64,000 nt of DNA from Cryobacterium melibiosiphilum (GCF_003602235.1 NZ_QZVS01000084.1:1-64000), one strand, 5' to 3'; shown: positions 41,993-50,589, counted from the first letter of the stretch. Numbers and translations are program-made. The notes: generated from the letters alone by a model not told the origin.

Positions 41993-43353
41993 GGCGAGTC
42001 CGATCCTTCGGCACCGACCGGCACGGCCTCGGCGCGGTACTGCTCGAACAGGTCGAGAACGGCGGCCTCGAGCGCGTCTATGGCGCGGGCGACATCCGCT
42101 TCGGTGACGGATTCGTCGGGGTGGTGGCTCACTCCCCCGGCGCAGCGCACGAACAGCATGCCGATCTCGGTGACGGCGGCGAGGGCCATCGCGTCGTGGC
42201 CCGCCATCGAGAAAAGTTCCGGGGGTGCGGCGGCGTCCGGCTCGGCGCTTTCGGTCGAGCGGATGCCCGCAGCGACGACCCCGCGCATCCGCTCGCTGCA
42301 GTGCGCGGCCGAGGCGGAATGCGTCTGCTCCCAGGTGACCTGCAACCCGCGACGCTCGCTCATCGCGGTCATCGCCGCCTTGATGCCGAGCCACGCGGTG
42401 TCGCGGGCGTCGTCGAACTCGCCGCGCAGGTCGAGGCTGAATTCGACGCGACCGGCGATGACGTTGACGGCGTCGGGGAACACCACGAGGTGGCCGACGG
42501 TGGCGATGAGCCCGGTCGGGTGTCCGGCGTCGCCGCGGGCGATGCGCTCGATCGCGAGCACGGCCTCGCTCGCGCCGGCGAGGGCGTCGCGGCGGCGGGC
42601 CCAAGGGGTTCCGGAGTGGCCGGCGGCGCCCTCGACCACGATCTGGAAGCGGCGGGCGCCGGCGATCGAGGTGACGACCCCGAGCGGAAGCTCGGCCTCG
42701 TCGAGCACCGGGCCCTGCTCGATGTGGGCCTCGAGGTAGCCGACGAGCTCGGCCGGGGTGCGGGCGGCCGCGCCGACGGCGGCCGGGTCGAGGCCGAACG
42801 CGAGGTAGGCGTCGTGGAGGGTGACGCCGTCGGCGTCTTCGAGGGTCCACCAGTTTGGGTCCCAGGTTCCGGCGACGGCGCGGCTGCCGAGCAGGGTAGT
42901 GCCGAAGCGGGTGCCCTCTTCATCGCCGAAGGCGAGCACCTCGAGGGCGACCGGACGGTCGGCGGCGGGAACGCTCGCGGCGATGCGTTCGGCGACGGCG
43001 AGGGCGATCAGCACCCCGAGGATTCCGTCGTAGCGCCCGGCGCTCGGCACGGTGTCGAGGTGGGAGGCGAGCAGCAGCGCGGGCAGTCCTTGCCGGTGGC
43101 CGTCGAGTCGGGCACACTGGTTGCCCGCGGGGTCTTGCCAGGTCGTGAGGCCGGCGGCGCGCATCCACTGCCCGGTGCGGGCATTGACGGCGGCGTGCTG
43201 CGGCGAGAGGTAGACCCGCTCGATGAGTCCGTCGGGCAGGGCCGAGTGGGTGGCGAGTTCATCGCAGCGGTTCATGACGACGGATGCCGCGGTGCTCGCG
43301 GGCGGGCCGCCCGCGATGGCCGAGCTGCGGGGCGTGATCGGCTCCGGGCTCAT
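41989..43353 (-). CDS. allC: Allantoate amidohydrolase
   Basis: 454 residues from ATG 43353, overlapping pucG by 4 bp. M20 family: HLDTVPSAGRYDGILGVL, FGDEEGTRFGTTLLGSRAV, YLEAHIEQGPVLDEA, and GHSGTPWARRRDALAGASEA of the dimerisation lid. Binuclear-metal enzyme converting allantoate to ureidoglycine, CO2 and ammonia. The first ~27 residues are an extension; ATG at MNRCDEL (43275) could also serve. Confidence 0.9.
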   Translation of the reverse strand: MSPEPITPRSSAIAGGPPASTAASVVMNRCDELATHSALPDGLIERVYLSPQHAAVNARTGQWMRAAGLTTWQDPAGNQCARLDGHRQGLPALLLASHLDTVPSAGRYDGILGVLIALAVAERIAASVPAADRPVALEVLAFGDEEGTRFGTTLLGSRAVAGTWDPNWWTLEDADGVTLHDAYLAFGLDPAAVGAAARTPAELVGYLEAHIEQGPVLDEAELPLGVVTSIAGARRFQIVVEGAAGHSGTPWARRRDALAGASEAVLAIERIARGDAGHPTGLIATVGHLVVFPDAVNVIAGRVEFSLDLRGEFDDARDTAWLGIKAAMTAMSERRGLQVTWEQTHSASAAHCSERMRGVVAAGIRSTESAEPDAAAPPELFSMAGHDAMALAAVTEIGMLFVRCAGGVSHHPDESVTEADVARAIDALEAAVLDLFEQYRAEAVPVGAEGSDSP

Positions 43354-44705
43354 ACCGTGTCCCGGGTGGTGGCCGCGGCGCCGAGATCGGGGGTCGCCGC
43401 GACGACCGAGCGGGCAGCATCCGCGGCGTCGGCCTGAGCAGCGTCGGCGTAGACGTCCCAGGCGGCGCCGACCCCGCCGCCGCCGGTGACCGCGGCGCCC
43501 TGGCGGCGCAGAACCTGTTCGAGCGCGGCGAGCGTCGTCATGACGGTGTCGGTGCGGGCGTTGAAGCCCATGGTGCCGATGCGCCAGACCTTGCCGTGCA
43601 GCGGCCCGAAGGAGGTTCCGATCTCGATACCGAAGTCCGCGAGCAGCGAGCCGCGCACGGCGTCGCCGTTCACGCTGTCGGGGATCTCGACGGCGACGAC
43701 GTTGTTCATCTTGTGGGAGACATCGCCGAAGACTCCGAGGCCGAGGCCCCGCACCCCGGCAAGCATCGCCGCGCCGTGCAGGCGGTGGCGTTCGATCGCT
43801 TCGGGCATGCCCTCCTCGACCAGCAGCCGGGCGCACTCGCGGGCGCCGTAGAGCGCGGTCGTCGCTTCGGTGTGGTGGTTCAGGCGGCGCGGGCCCCAGT
43901 AGTCGAACAGCATCGCCAGGTCGAAATAGTTCGAGCGGATGACGCTGTGCCCGCTGGCCAGGCCGGCATCACCGCTCTCGCGCAGCCCCGCCTCGACGCT
44001 GCGGCGGGCGGTGATGACCTCCACGGCCTGCGGCGAGAAGGTCGACGGCGCCGACCCGGAGGGCCCGGCCAAGCATTTCTGCAGGCCGGCGGTGACGGCG
44101 TCGAGGCCCCAGGCATCCGCTTCGAAGGTGTTGCCGCCGAGCGAGGCGGTGACGTCGGTGTAGAACAGCACGCCGTGGCGGGCGCAGATGGCGCCGAGCT
44201 CGTCGAGGGGCTGCATCACGGTCGTGGAGGTGTCGCCGTGCACGATCGCGAGCAGTTTCGGGCGGGTCTCGCGAATAGCCTGCTCGATCGCTTCGGGGGT
44301 GAAGACCTGGCCCCACTCGATCTCGCGCACGTGCACTTCGGCGCCGGCACGTTCGGCGATCTCCCGCAGCAGGTGGCCGAAGCGGCCGAAGATGGGCACG
44401 AGCACCCGGTCGCCGGGTTCGATGAGGGAGACCAGGGCGGCTTCGATGCCGGCGCGGGAGGTGCCGTCCACGAGCAGGGTCTGCTCGTTCTCGGTGCGGA
44501 AGACGCCGCGGTAGAGCTCCTGGGTTTCATTCATATAGGCCGTCATCGACGGGTCGTACTGGCCGACGAGCTGCGCCGACATGGCCCGCAACACGCGGGG
44601 GTCGGCGTTGATCGGGCCGGGGCCCATGAGCAGGCGCGGCGGCGGGTTGATCGGCAGGCGTGACGGCCGCGGCGTGCCCGCGGTGGTGATCGGTCGCTCG
44701 TTCAT
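43350..44705 (-). CDS. pucG: (S)-ureidoglycine-glyoxylate aminotransferase (PucG type)
   Basis: 451 residues from ATG 44705, with GAGGGG nine nt upstream; ATG codons at 44714 and 44744 lie closer to or inside the operator. Class V aminotransferase: LMGPGPINADPRVLRAMS, LLVDGTSRAGIEAAL, the PLP Lys in AGLQKCLAGPSG, and LNHHTEATTALYGARE. It is like alanine-glyoxylate transaminase but the purine-operon context favours ureidoglycine as donor, giving oxalurate and glycine. The C-terminal ~45 residues are an Ala/Asp-rich tail. First gene of the minus-strand operon. Confidence 0.85.
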   Translation of the reverse strand: MNERPITTAGTPRPSRLPINPPPRLLMGPGPINADPRVLRAMSAQLVGQYDPSMTAYMNETQELYRGVFRTENEQTLLVDGTSRAGIEAALVSLIEPGDRVLVPIFGRFGHLLREIAERAGAEVHVREIEWGQVFTPEAIEQAIRETRPKLLAIVHGDTSTTVMQPLDELGAICARHGVLFYTDVTASLGGNTFEADAWGLDAVTAGLQKCLAGPSGSAPSTFSPQAVEVITARRSVEAGLRESGDAGLASGHSVIRSNYFDLAMLFDYWGPRRLNHHTEATTALYGARECARLLVEEGMPEAIERHRLHGAAMLAGVRGLGLGVFGDVSHKMNNVVAVEIPDSVNGDAVRGSLLADFGIEIGTSFGPLHGKVWRIGTMGFNARTDTVMTTLAALEQVLRRQGAAVTGGGGVGAAWDVYADAAQADAADAARSVVAATPDLGAAATTRDTV

Positions 44706-44727
44706 CTGTTTCATCCCCTCAGGCTGC

Positions 44728-44787
44728 TGAAACAGTTGTTTCATCTAGCTAGTTTACGCAACGAACGTTTCAGGCAGGTTTCAGGGG
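44728..44787 (-). promoter_or_regulatory. TGAAAC operator cluster upstream of pucG
   Basis: Palindrome TGAAACA-AC-TGTTTCA at 44728-44743, plus TGAAACGT (44765-44772) and a further TGAAAC half-site just upstream. RpiR proteins bind palindromes of this kind, and the operon encodes one. TGAAACGT also lies in the allB-importer gap. Confidence 0.6.
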
Positions 44788-44821
44788 ACTACGGATGCGC
44801 TCCGGATGCCGCCCGGCCCAA

Positions 44822-45670
44822 TCAGCGCCGGGCGCGGTCGAGGTTGAGGGTTTCGCCGGCGTAGACGACCGGATCCCGCGGGTTCGGGCTCCGGCCGGGA
44901 TTCAGGTAGAAGATGTCGTCCACGGTCACGCCGAAGCGCTCGGCGATCACCTCGAGCGCGTCGTCGGGCGCCACGCCATAACTCGTCGGCACCCCGTCGG
45001 TCAGGGCGACGGTGCCGGCGGCATGGGTGCGGGAGCCGGCATCCGTCGGGTCGAGGCCCGAGCGCAGGTCGGGGAGCGTCCAGACCAGGGGCGCGACCGC
45101 GGCGACGGATGCGAGGCACTCGGTGTCGCCGGGAACGTTCGGGCGGGTGAGCACCGCGTTGCCGAAGTGGCTGGGATCCCCCGTCTCGTCGCCCAACACG
45201 AAATCCTGCGTGGGCTCGGTCGACACCTCGCCGGCGGAGAACCGACGGCCGCTGTCGAAGCACTCCGTGTCGGCGGTGACCGACGGCGGGCCGAGCAGCA
45301 GCGTCAGAGGGCCGGGCTCGTCAGAGGTGAAGTCCGTGAGCCGCATGGTGAAGTAGCCCTCGTCGGTCGCGAACCCCTCGGTGCCCCCGAACCCCTCGGT
45401 GCCGGTGGCGGCCGAAATGGTCAGCACGCCGGTGGTGTCGCCATCGGCGGAGGCGAAGGCTCCGGTGCCGATGACCTGGCCCGGGGCTAGGGTGGCGGGC
45501 TGTGCGGTGGTGTCCGTTGCGGCATCCGTCGTCGACGTAGCCTCGGGCGCCGAGACGGATATCGCGGCGCACCCGGTGAGCACGAGCGCGGCCCCCAGCG
45601 CCACGGCGAGTGACAGTTTCGGGCGCGCACGCTGGGACAGATCGTGTGGTGTGGTCGTGAGTGTGGTCAT
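44822..45670 (-). CDS. LysM-like domain lipoprotein
   Basis: 282 residues. Lipoprotein signal LSLAVALGAALVLTGC. A Thr/Ala linker and a region with no recognised fold precede a C-terminal LysM-like module at ~235-280 (ALEVIAERFGVTVDDIFYLN, then GETLNLDRARR). Two Cys pairs are seen in TECFDSG and TECLAS. LysM modules bind peptidoglycan, so a cell-surface anchor role is likely. No operon partner is evident. Confidence 0.75.
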   Translation of the reverse strand: MTTLTTTPHDLSQRARPKLSLAVALGAALVLTGCAAISVSAPEATSTTDAATDTTAQPATLAPGQVIGTGAFASADGDTTGVLTISAATGTEGFGGTEGFATDEGYFTMRLTDFTSDEPGPLTLLLGPPSVTADTECFDSGRRFSAGEVSTEPTQDFVLGDETGDPSHFGNAVLTRPNVPGDTECLASVAAVAPLVWTLPDLRSGLDPTDAGSRTHAAGTVALTDGVPTSYGVAPDDALEVIAERFGVTVDDIFYLNPGRSPNPRDPVVYAGETLNLDRARR

Positions 45671-45721
45671 GTTTCCCCCTTGGCCGGAGGCTAACAGCCA
45701 CGAGCGCCGGGGTCGAGTTCG

Positions 45722-45921
45722 CGAGGCGTCGCAGGTGGCCCCTCAGCGCGTGGGGCGGGCGTGAGTGGGCGCAAATGGCCCCTTGGCCCTCGCGAGTGGG
45801 CGCGAATCGCCCCGTCAGCTCGATCCATGGGGCCATATGCGCCCACTCACGAGACATGCCGCCCGCCCAAGGGGCCATTTGTGACCACTCGCGGGCGAAG
45901 TGTCACAGCTGGCCCCTTGGG
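45722..45921. repeat. Modular palindromic repeat cluster with mixed half-units (family C plus B)
   Basis: Half-units GAGTGGGCGCAAATGGCCCC and variants (GCGAATCGCCCC, CCATATGCGCCCACTC) alternate with a GTGTCACAG unit like family B. Each carries the shared end GGCCCCTTGG. It lies in a 360-bp gap between two minus-strand genes. Nothing else was recognised in the gap. Confidence 0.75.
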
Positions 45922-46030
45922 CGACGGTGGCGCACGCCGTGAAGCGGTGAGACCCCAAAAAAGCACCGGCACGGGCCGCTGCAGCCATGCTTTTCGGGGT
46001 CTCAGGCGACGGATGCCCCGGGTCCGCGGG

Positions 46031-47227
46031 TCAGGCCGCGAGCGTGGCCGCGAAGCGGGCGGCGACGTCGACCAGGGCGAGGTCGCTGTGGCGCGGGCCG
46101 ACCAGCCCAAGGCCGAGTGGCGCGCCGGCCACCTCGAGCAGCGGCGCCGACACGGCCGGGTATCCCCCGATCGCGGCGAGGCAGGTCATCGACAGGGTCG
46201 CGGCGCGGGCGGCGTCGACCTCGGCGGCAGACGCACCGCGATCGGGCGCGGTCGACGAGGTCGAGGGCAACAACAGGATGCGCCCCTCCAGCGCCGCGTC
46301 GAGGGCGGCACGGTGCGCGGCCAGGGAGGCGCGGGCATCCGTCATCTGGAACGGAGTGACCCGGGAAGCCGCGTCGAACCGGGCGGCGACGTCGGCGCCG
46401 AGGGCTCCCGGATGCGCGCGCACCCAGGCCCCGTGGGCGCTCCAGGCCTCGCCGGCCTGCACCGTGCGAAAAGCGGCGAACAGCGCGGTCAGGTCGCCGA
46501 CCTCGATGATCTCGGGGGCGGGCAGCACCCCGGCCCGCTCGAGCAGCGAGAGGCCGTCGACGAACGCCGCCTGGGCGCCCTCATCGGCGGCGAAGATCAG
46601 CGGCACGGCCACGGCGAACCGCGCGGGCGCCTCAACCTGCAGCGACGCCGTCGCGCGCAGGCCGACCTCGGCGACCCGCTGCAGCAGCTCGGGCGTGCCG
46701 GTCAGCCAGCCGACCGTGTCGAAGCTCGGTGCGAGCGGCAGCAGGCCGGCCCGGCTGACGGCGCCGTGGGTCGAGCGCAGGCCCCAGAGTCCCTGGTACG
46801 AGGCGGGCACCCGAATGGATCCGGCGGTGTCGGTGCCGAGGCCGATGCTCGCATGACCGAGCGCGAGCGCCGCGGCCGGTCCGCTCGTCGAGCCGCCCGG
46901 CAGTCCGCCCGGCACCCGCGGGTTCGGGGCGGTGCCGTAGTGGGCGTTGACGCCGGCGACGCTGTAGGCGAATTCGTCGGTCTGGGCGATTCCGACGACG
47001 GATGCCCCCGCCCCCACCAGGGCGGCCAGCGCCGCCGCGTGGCTCGGCTCGGGAGCAGCCTCCCGCAGGTATTGCGGGTTTCCGGCGCCAATTGCGAACC
47101 CGGCGACGGCGTAGAGGTCTTTCACGGCGATGGTCTCGCCGGCGAGCCGACCGTGCGGCTCGGTCGTGCCGGAAACCAGTGGGTTTCCGAGCACCCGCCA
47201 GACGCTGGTATCGAAAGGGCCGGTCAT
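46031..47227 (-). CDS. Amidase-signature family hydrolase
   Basis: 398 residues from ATG 47227. Ser-cisSer-Lys triad: Lys in GETIAVKDLYAVAG, GGSTSGPAAALALGH, and GLGTDTAGSIRVPASYQG. Shorter than most amidases (about 460) and lacking much of the C-terminal part, as in AtzF-like hydrolases. It is coupled by 4 bp to a formamidase-family gene. Substrate unknown; it follows the purine island, so a urea-derived or oxamate-type amide is possible. Confidence 0.85.
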   Translation of the reverse strand: MTGPFDTSVWRVLGNPLVSGTTEPHGRLAGETIAVKDLYAVAGFAIGAGNPQYLREAAPEPSHAAALAALVGAGASVVGIAQTDEFAYSVAGVNAHYGTAPNPRVPGGLPGGSTSGPAAALALGHASIGLGTDTAGSIRVPASYQGLWGLRSTHGAVSRAGLLPLAPSFDTVGWLTGTPELLQRVAEVGLRATASLQVEAPARFAVAVPLIFAADEGAQAAFVDGLSLLERAGVLPAPEIIEVGDLTALFAAFRTVQAGEAWSAHGAWVRAHPGALGADVAARFDAASRVTPFQMTDARASLAAHRAALDAALEGRILLLPSTSSTAPDRGASAAEVDAARAATLSMTCLAAIGGYPAVSAPLLEVAGAPLGLGLVGPRHSDLALVDVAARFAATLAA

Positions 47228-48348
47228 GAGGAGGCCTCGGCCCGATCCCGTACCAGCCCCGCGCCCACGAAGTCCGCGACCCGAATGCGCGCGTGCACCC
47301 CGGTGACCAGGTCGACGACCTGGGAAATATTGAAGTCCGTCGCGGCACTGAGGTACGCGTAGGCGAGGGCCGGTTCCATGCCGTAGCGGGCGCCGAGCAG
47401 CGCGATCGCGGCCCGCACGCACTCGCGCATGGCCTCGTCGAGGTGCTCGTTGAGCCCGGTCGGCACGAGGAATTCGGCCGTTTCGGCGAGGGGGCCGGCC
47501 AGCGCGCCGAAGCTCGCGAGGGCATCCGCTGCCGGAATGACGTCGAAGCGCACGGTGACGCGCAGGCTCGCTTCCATCGCGGTGAGGGCGACCTCGCCGT
47601 CGCCCTGGGCGAAGTGCGGGTCACCGACGTAGGCGAGCGCGCCGGGGACCTGCACGGGCAGGTAGAGCGACGACCCGACCGTCAGCAGGTTGATGTCGAT
47701 GTTGCCGCCGTGCGCGCCCGGCGGCACCGAGTGTGCGCGCTGCTCGCCGGCCACGGCGACGCCCATGATGCCGAGGAACGGATGCAGCGGAAACCGCACC
47801 ACGCGCTCGCCGCCGGGAACGAGCGGCAGGGTGCCGACGAGGGTGCCGGCGGGTTCGTGTTCGCTGCCGTCGGCGGCGTCGACCTCGGCGAAGATGCTCA
47901 CATTGTCGGAGCCGAGCGGAAACTCGCCGGCCAGGGCGCCCTTGCCGTGCCGGTTGGAGATGATGCCGTACGGCACCCGCGGAATCGCCTCGATCAGGGT
48001 CATCTTCAGCAGGTCGCCCGGGCGCACCCCGCGCACGTGGATCGGGCCGGTCACGACGTGCGGGCCGTCCACGCGCGGATTGCGCGAGAAGTCACTCGCC
48101 GCGAGTTCGACGGCGTCGTCGAGCACGTTCTCGCGGTCGACGCCGTGGGCGCCGAAGAAGGCGGCCGGGTTGCGGCCCTGGTCCTCGAGCACGCCCTCGT
48201 GGCTGATCGTGTCGATCGTCACCTCGGTGCCGGCGTCGATCGTGAGCACGCCGACATCGCTCGCGCAGGGCAGCCGCCCCCAGAACACGGTCTCGAGCGT
48301 GGCGGGCAGATAGTGCTCCGAGCGGATGGTGCCGGTGCCGGGCTGCAA
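47224..48348 (-). CDS. Acetamidase/formamidase family protein
   Basis: 374 residues if started at TTG 48348. Family motifs: VGVLTIDAGTEVTIDTISHE, NPRVDGPHVVTGPIHVRGVR, PGDLLKMTLIEAIPR, GAHGGNIDINLLTVGSSLYL and YVGDPHFAQGDGEVALTAME. It hydrolyses short amides to ammonia and an acid. The TTG has no Shine-Dalgarno, whereas GGGAGG sits six bases before an in-frame ATC at 48366 and no ATG, GTG or TTG lies between there and the upstream stop. A non-AUG start is therefore possible. Confidence 0.85.
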   Translation of the reverse strand: MQPGTGTIRSEHYLPATLETVFWGRLPCASDVGVLTIDAGTEVTIDTISHEGVLEDQGRNPAAFFGAHGVDRENVLDDAVELAASDFSRNPRVDGPHVVTGPIHVRGVRPGDLLKMTLIEAIPRVPYGIISNRHGKGALAGEFPLGSDNVSIFAEVDAADGSEHEPAGTLVGTLPLVPGGERVVRFPLHPFLGIMGVAVAGEQRAHSVPPGAHGGNIDINLLTVGSSLYLPVQVPGALAYVGDPHFAQGDGEVALTAMEASLRVTVRFDVIPAADALASFGALAGPLAETAEFLVPTGLNEHLDEAMRECVRAAIALLGARYGMEPALAYAYLSAATDFNISQVVDLVTGVHARIRVADFVGAGLVRDRAEASS

Positions 48349-48509
48349 AACGTCGCGGAATGAGATGGCGGGCCTCCCGGGCGGCCGTCAGGGAAAGTGT
48401 GGGTGCGGGTTGTGCTGCGGGTGTCGCGGGCCTGCCCTGCTCGTAGGTTATCGCCCGGCGGAGTCGCGTCGGGACCACACGGGTTCGCTCAGCAGCCTAC
48501 GCGGACCGG

Positions 48510-49307
48510 TCAGCAGGTTTCGAGCACCGTGGTCATCGCGACGCGGTCCTGCTCGGTCAGGCCCAGCTCGTAGGCCACAAAAACCGGCACCAGCTGCTGC
48601 ACGTACCAGCATTGCAGGCTGGTGTCGGCGGGCAGATCGTCCCAGACCACGCGCTGGCCGAGGTCGTGCCGGTCGGAGACGTCGGGGTACACACCCGGCA
48701 GCCAGTCGCTCGGCAGCGAGTCAGACTTCGACCCGTTTTCGGAGCCCTTCACCGCGAGCAGGTTAATCGGATCGTTCGCCACGGCCTCGCGCTTCTCCTG
48801 GCTCCAGGCCTGTCCGCCGGTCGCGTAGACCGCCTTGAGCGGCAGCAGGTGGTCGATCTGCACCTCGCTCGAGGTGTCGACGCCACGGGTGAAGCTGATC
48901 GTCTCGCCGGTGTACGGGTCGAGCAGGGTGCCGGTCGTCACGGTGCACTCGCTCAGGTTCGAACCGGCGTTGAGTCTGATCGCGGTCAGGTCGCGGGCCA
49001 GAACGTCGTTGCGGGCGTCGCATCCGTTGTTATCGAAGTCGTACGACCAGGCATCGCCGAAGAGTTGGTCGCGCGCCCCGGCGTAACTGCCGTCGTCGAC
49101 CCACTCGGTCTCGGGCAGGGCCGCGACGGTCGCGAGGGTGGCCGCCGCATCTGGGTCCGGGTCAGCGTTCGGGGCAGCGGATGCCGCGGGCTGGCTCGTC
49201 GGCTCGGGCTCGGCGAGCAGATTGCCCACCAGCGCGAGGGCGACGACCAGCCCCGCGAGCAGGATGACGGGAGCGCGCAACTTCTTGGGGACCTGTCGAC
49301 GCGCCAT
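48510..49307 (-). CDS. Secreted HNH endonuclease family protein (DUF1524-like)
   Basis: 265 residues. N-terminal basic stretch and one hydrophobic segment (APVILLAGLVVALALVGNLL) serve as signal anchor; an Ala/Pro-rich linker follows. The nuclease core has VQIDHLLPLKAVYATGGQAW and NDPINLLAVKGSENGSKSD, the HNH/GmrSD-type His-Asn pattern, and cysteines in NNGCDARN, SECTVT and the C-terminal LETC suited to disulfides. It probably degrades extracellular DNA. It is the upstream neighbour of the formamidase gene. Confidence 0.85.
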   Translation of the reverse strand: MARRQVPKKLRAPVILLAGLVVALALVGNLLAEPEPTSQPAASAAPNADPDPDAAATLATVAALPETEWVDDGSYAGARDQLFGDAWSYDFDNNGCDARNDVLARDLTAIRLNAGSNLSECTVTTGTLLDPYTGETISFTRGVDTSSEVQIDHLLPLKAVYATGGQAWSQEKREAVANDPINLLAVKGSENGSKSDSLPSDWLPGVYPDVSDRHDLGQRVVWDDLPADTSLQCWYVQQLVPVFVAYELGLTEQDRVAMTTVLETC

Positions 49308-49354
49308 GCCCCCAGTCTTTCATGGCGTCAGTCTTTCACTGCGCCGCGGCCGGG

Positions 49355-49816
49355 TTAGGCCAGGTAGTCCCCCAGGGAATCGAGGGCGCTGTCCCAGCCG
49401 TCGTAGAAGAACCCGTCGCCGGCCGATCCCTCGACTCCGCGCAGGTCGAAGGTCAGGCGGGTGCCCGCGGATACCGACTTTGATTCTGACGACGGCTCCA
49501 GGGTGATCGTGACGACAGGAGTGGCCTCGGGGTCGCCGTCGGGCTCGCCCCAGGTGAAGACGAGTCGTTCGTTCGCCGTGAGTTCGCGGTAGATGCCCGC
49601 GGTGACGACACGGTCGCCGGTGTCCTCGTTCACCATCGTGTAGGTGTAGCGACCACCCACCTGCGGATCGACGGCGACGGCGTCGCGCGGAGTGGTGGCC
49701 CCCCGCGGATGCCACCACTGCGAGATCGCGTCGGCGTCGGTCCAGGCCGTGAAGATCTGCTCGGGGGTCGCCGGATAGGTGCGAACGAGAGTGAAACCCT
49801 TGGTGGTGTCGATCAT
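49355..49816 (-). CDS. SRPBCC (AHSA1-like) domain protein
   Basis: 153 residues from ATG 49816, with AAGGAG upstream. AHSA1/START-like pattern: FTLVRTYPATPEQIFTAWTD, QWWHPRGATTPRDAV, GGRYTYTMVNEDTGD, ending DGWDSALDSLGDYLA. Hydrophobic-ligand binding fold with unknown ligand. Divergent from the MobA-like gene over 67 bp. Confidence 0.88.
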   Translation of the reverse strand: MIDTTKGFTLVRTYPATPEQIFTAWTDADAISQWWHPRGATTPRDAVAVDPQVGGRYTYTMVNEDTGDRVVTAGIYRELTANERLVFTWGEPDGDPEATPVVTITLEPSSESKSVSAGTRLTFDLRGVEGSAGDGFFYDGWDSALDSLGDYLA

Positions 49817-49870
49817 GGTGGCTCCTTCTGCGAGTCGGATTCGCGCGGCGTCGTCGATGCCGCTGCGTCC

Positions 49871-49876
49871 TACGAT
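49871..49876 (+). promoter_or_regulatory. -10 element of a leaderless transcript
   Basis: TACGAT seven bases before the ATG at 49884, with no Shine-Dalgarno between. Confidence 0.4.
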
Positions 49877-49883
49877 AGGCACC

Positions 49884-50534
49884 ATGACTGACAGCACAAG
49901 TGACGCCCCGGCAAGCGCCGTCGCCGGGCTGGTGCTCGCGGCCGGCGGCGGCACCCGCTACGGCTCGCCGAAGGCCGTGGTGCGGGGCGCCGACGGGATT
50001 TCCTGGCTGCTGCACGCGGTGCAGACACTAGCGGCAAGCGGATGCTCCCCCGTGCTCGTGGTGCTCGGCGCCGCCGCCGACGAGGCCGAGGCGCTGGTGG
50101 CCGGGGCGCTGGTGGCCGGGGCGCTCACAACGCCCGTGATCCTGGTGCGGGCGCCTGACTGGGCCGAGGGCCTGTCGGCATCGCTGCGTGCGGGACTCAA
50201 CGCGGCGGGCCGGCTGGCGGATTCCACCCGGGCGATCGCGGTCATTCCCGTGGATGTTCCCGACCTCGATCTGGCAACCGTTGCCCGAGTGCTCAACGAA
50301 CGGGAAACTGCCCTCACGCCGGACACGCTCAGGCAGGCCGTTTTTGGCGGGCGGCCGGGGCATCCGGTGCTGATCGGGCGTGCACACTGGGCGCCACTGG
50401 CCGCGGGGCTGACCGGCGACCGGGGTGCGCGGCCGTACCTGGTGGCACACGACGCGCAGCCCGTGGAGTGCGCGGACCTGTCAAGTGGCGTGGACGTGGA
50501 CACCCCCGCGCCACCCGTCCCCCGCGCCCGCTGA
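49884..50534 (+). CDS. MobA/MocA-like nucleotidyltransferase
   Basis: 216 residues from ATG 49884. The NTP-transferase motif GLVLAAGGGTRYGSPKA at the N-terminus, then VLVVLGAAADEAEALVAGA, IAVIPVDVPDLDL with the metal-binding Asp, and GGRPGHPVLIGRAHW. Members transfer CMP or GMP to molybdopterin, and MocA-type CTP users serve xanthine dehydrogenase-class enzymes. This fits the molybdo-flavin enzyme at 28-32 kb. The stop codon lies within a 24-bp palindrome. Confidence 0.85.
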   Translation: MTDSTSDAPASAVAGLVLAAGGGTRYGSPKAVVRGADGISWLLHAVQTLAASGCSPVLVVLGAAADEAEALVAGALVAGALTTPVILVRAPDWAEGLSASLRAGLNAAGRLADSTRAIAVIPVDVPDLDLATVARVLNERETALTPDTLRQAVFGGRPGHPVLIGRAHWAPLAAGLTGDRGARPYLVAHDAQPVECADLSSGVDVDTPAPPVPRAR

Positions 50535-50589
50535 GGTGCGGACTTCGTGCCTTCACAAGCTCAACGAAGGCACGAAGTCCGCACCTCAG
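50531..50589. terminator. Perfect 24-bp inverted repeat between convergent genes (family A)
   Basis: Arms at 50531-50554 and 50566-50589 pair without mismatch (core GAGGTGCGGACTTCGTGCC) around an 11-nt loop. It begins at the stop of the MobA-like gene and ends 27 bp before the glycosyltransferase stop, so it can act as a bidirectional terminator. The same words occur after gldA. Confidence 0.7.

Noticed and set aside
48349-48509. Short gene between the formamidase-like and HNH genes
   Set aside because: The only frame is Arg/His-rich, overlaps the next gene out of frame and has no ribosome-binding site.
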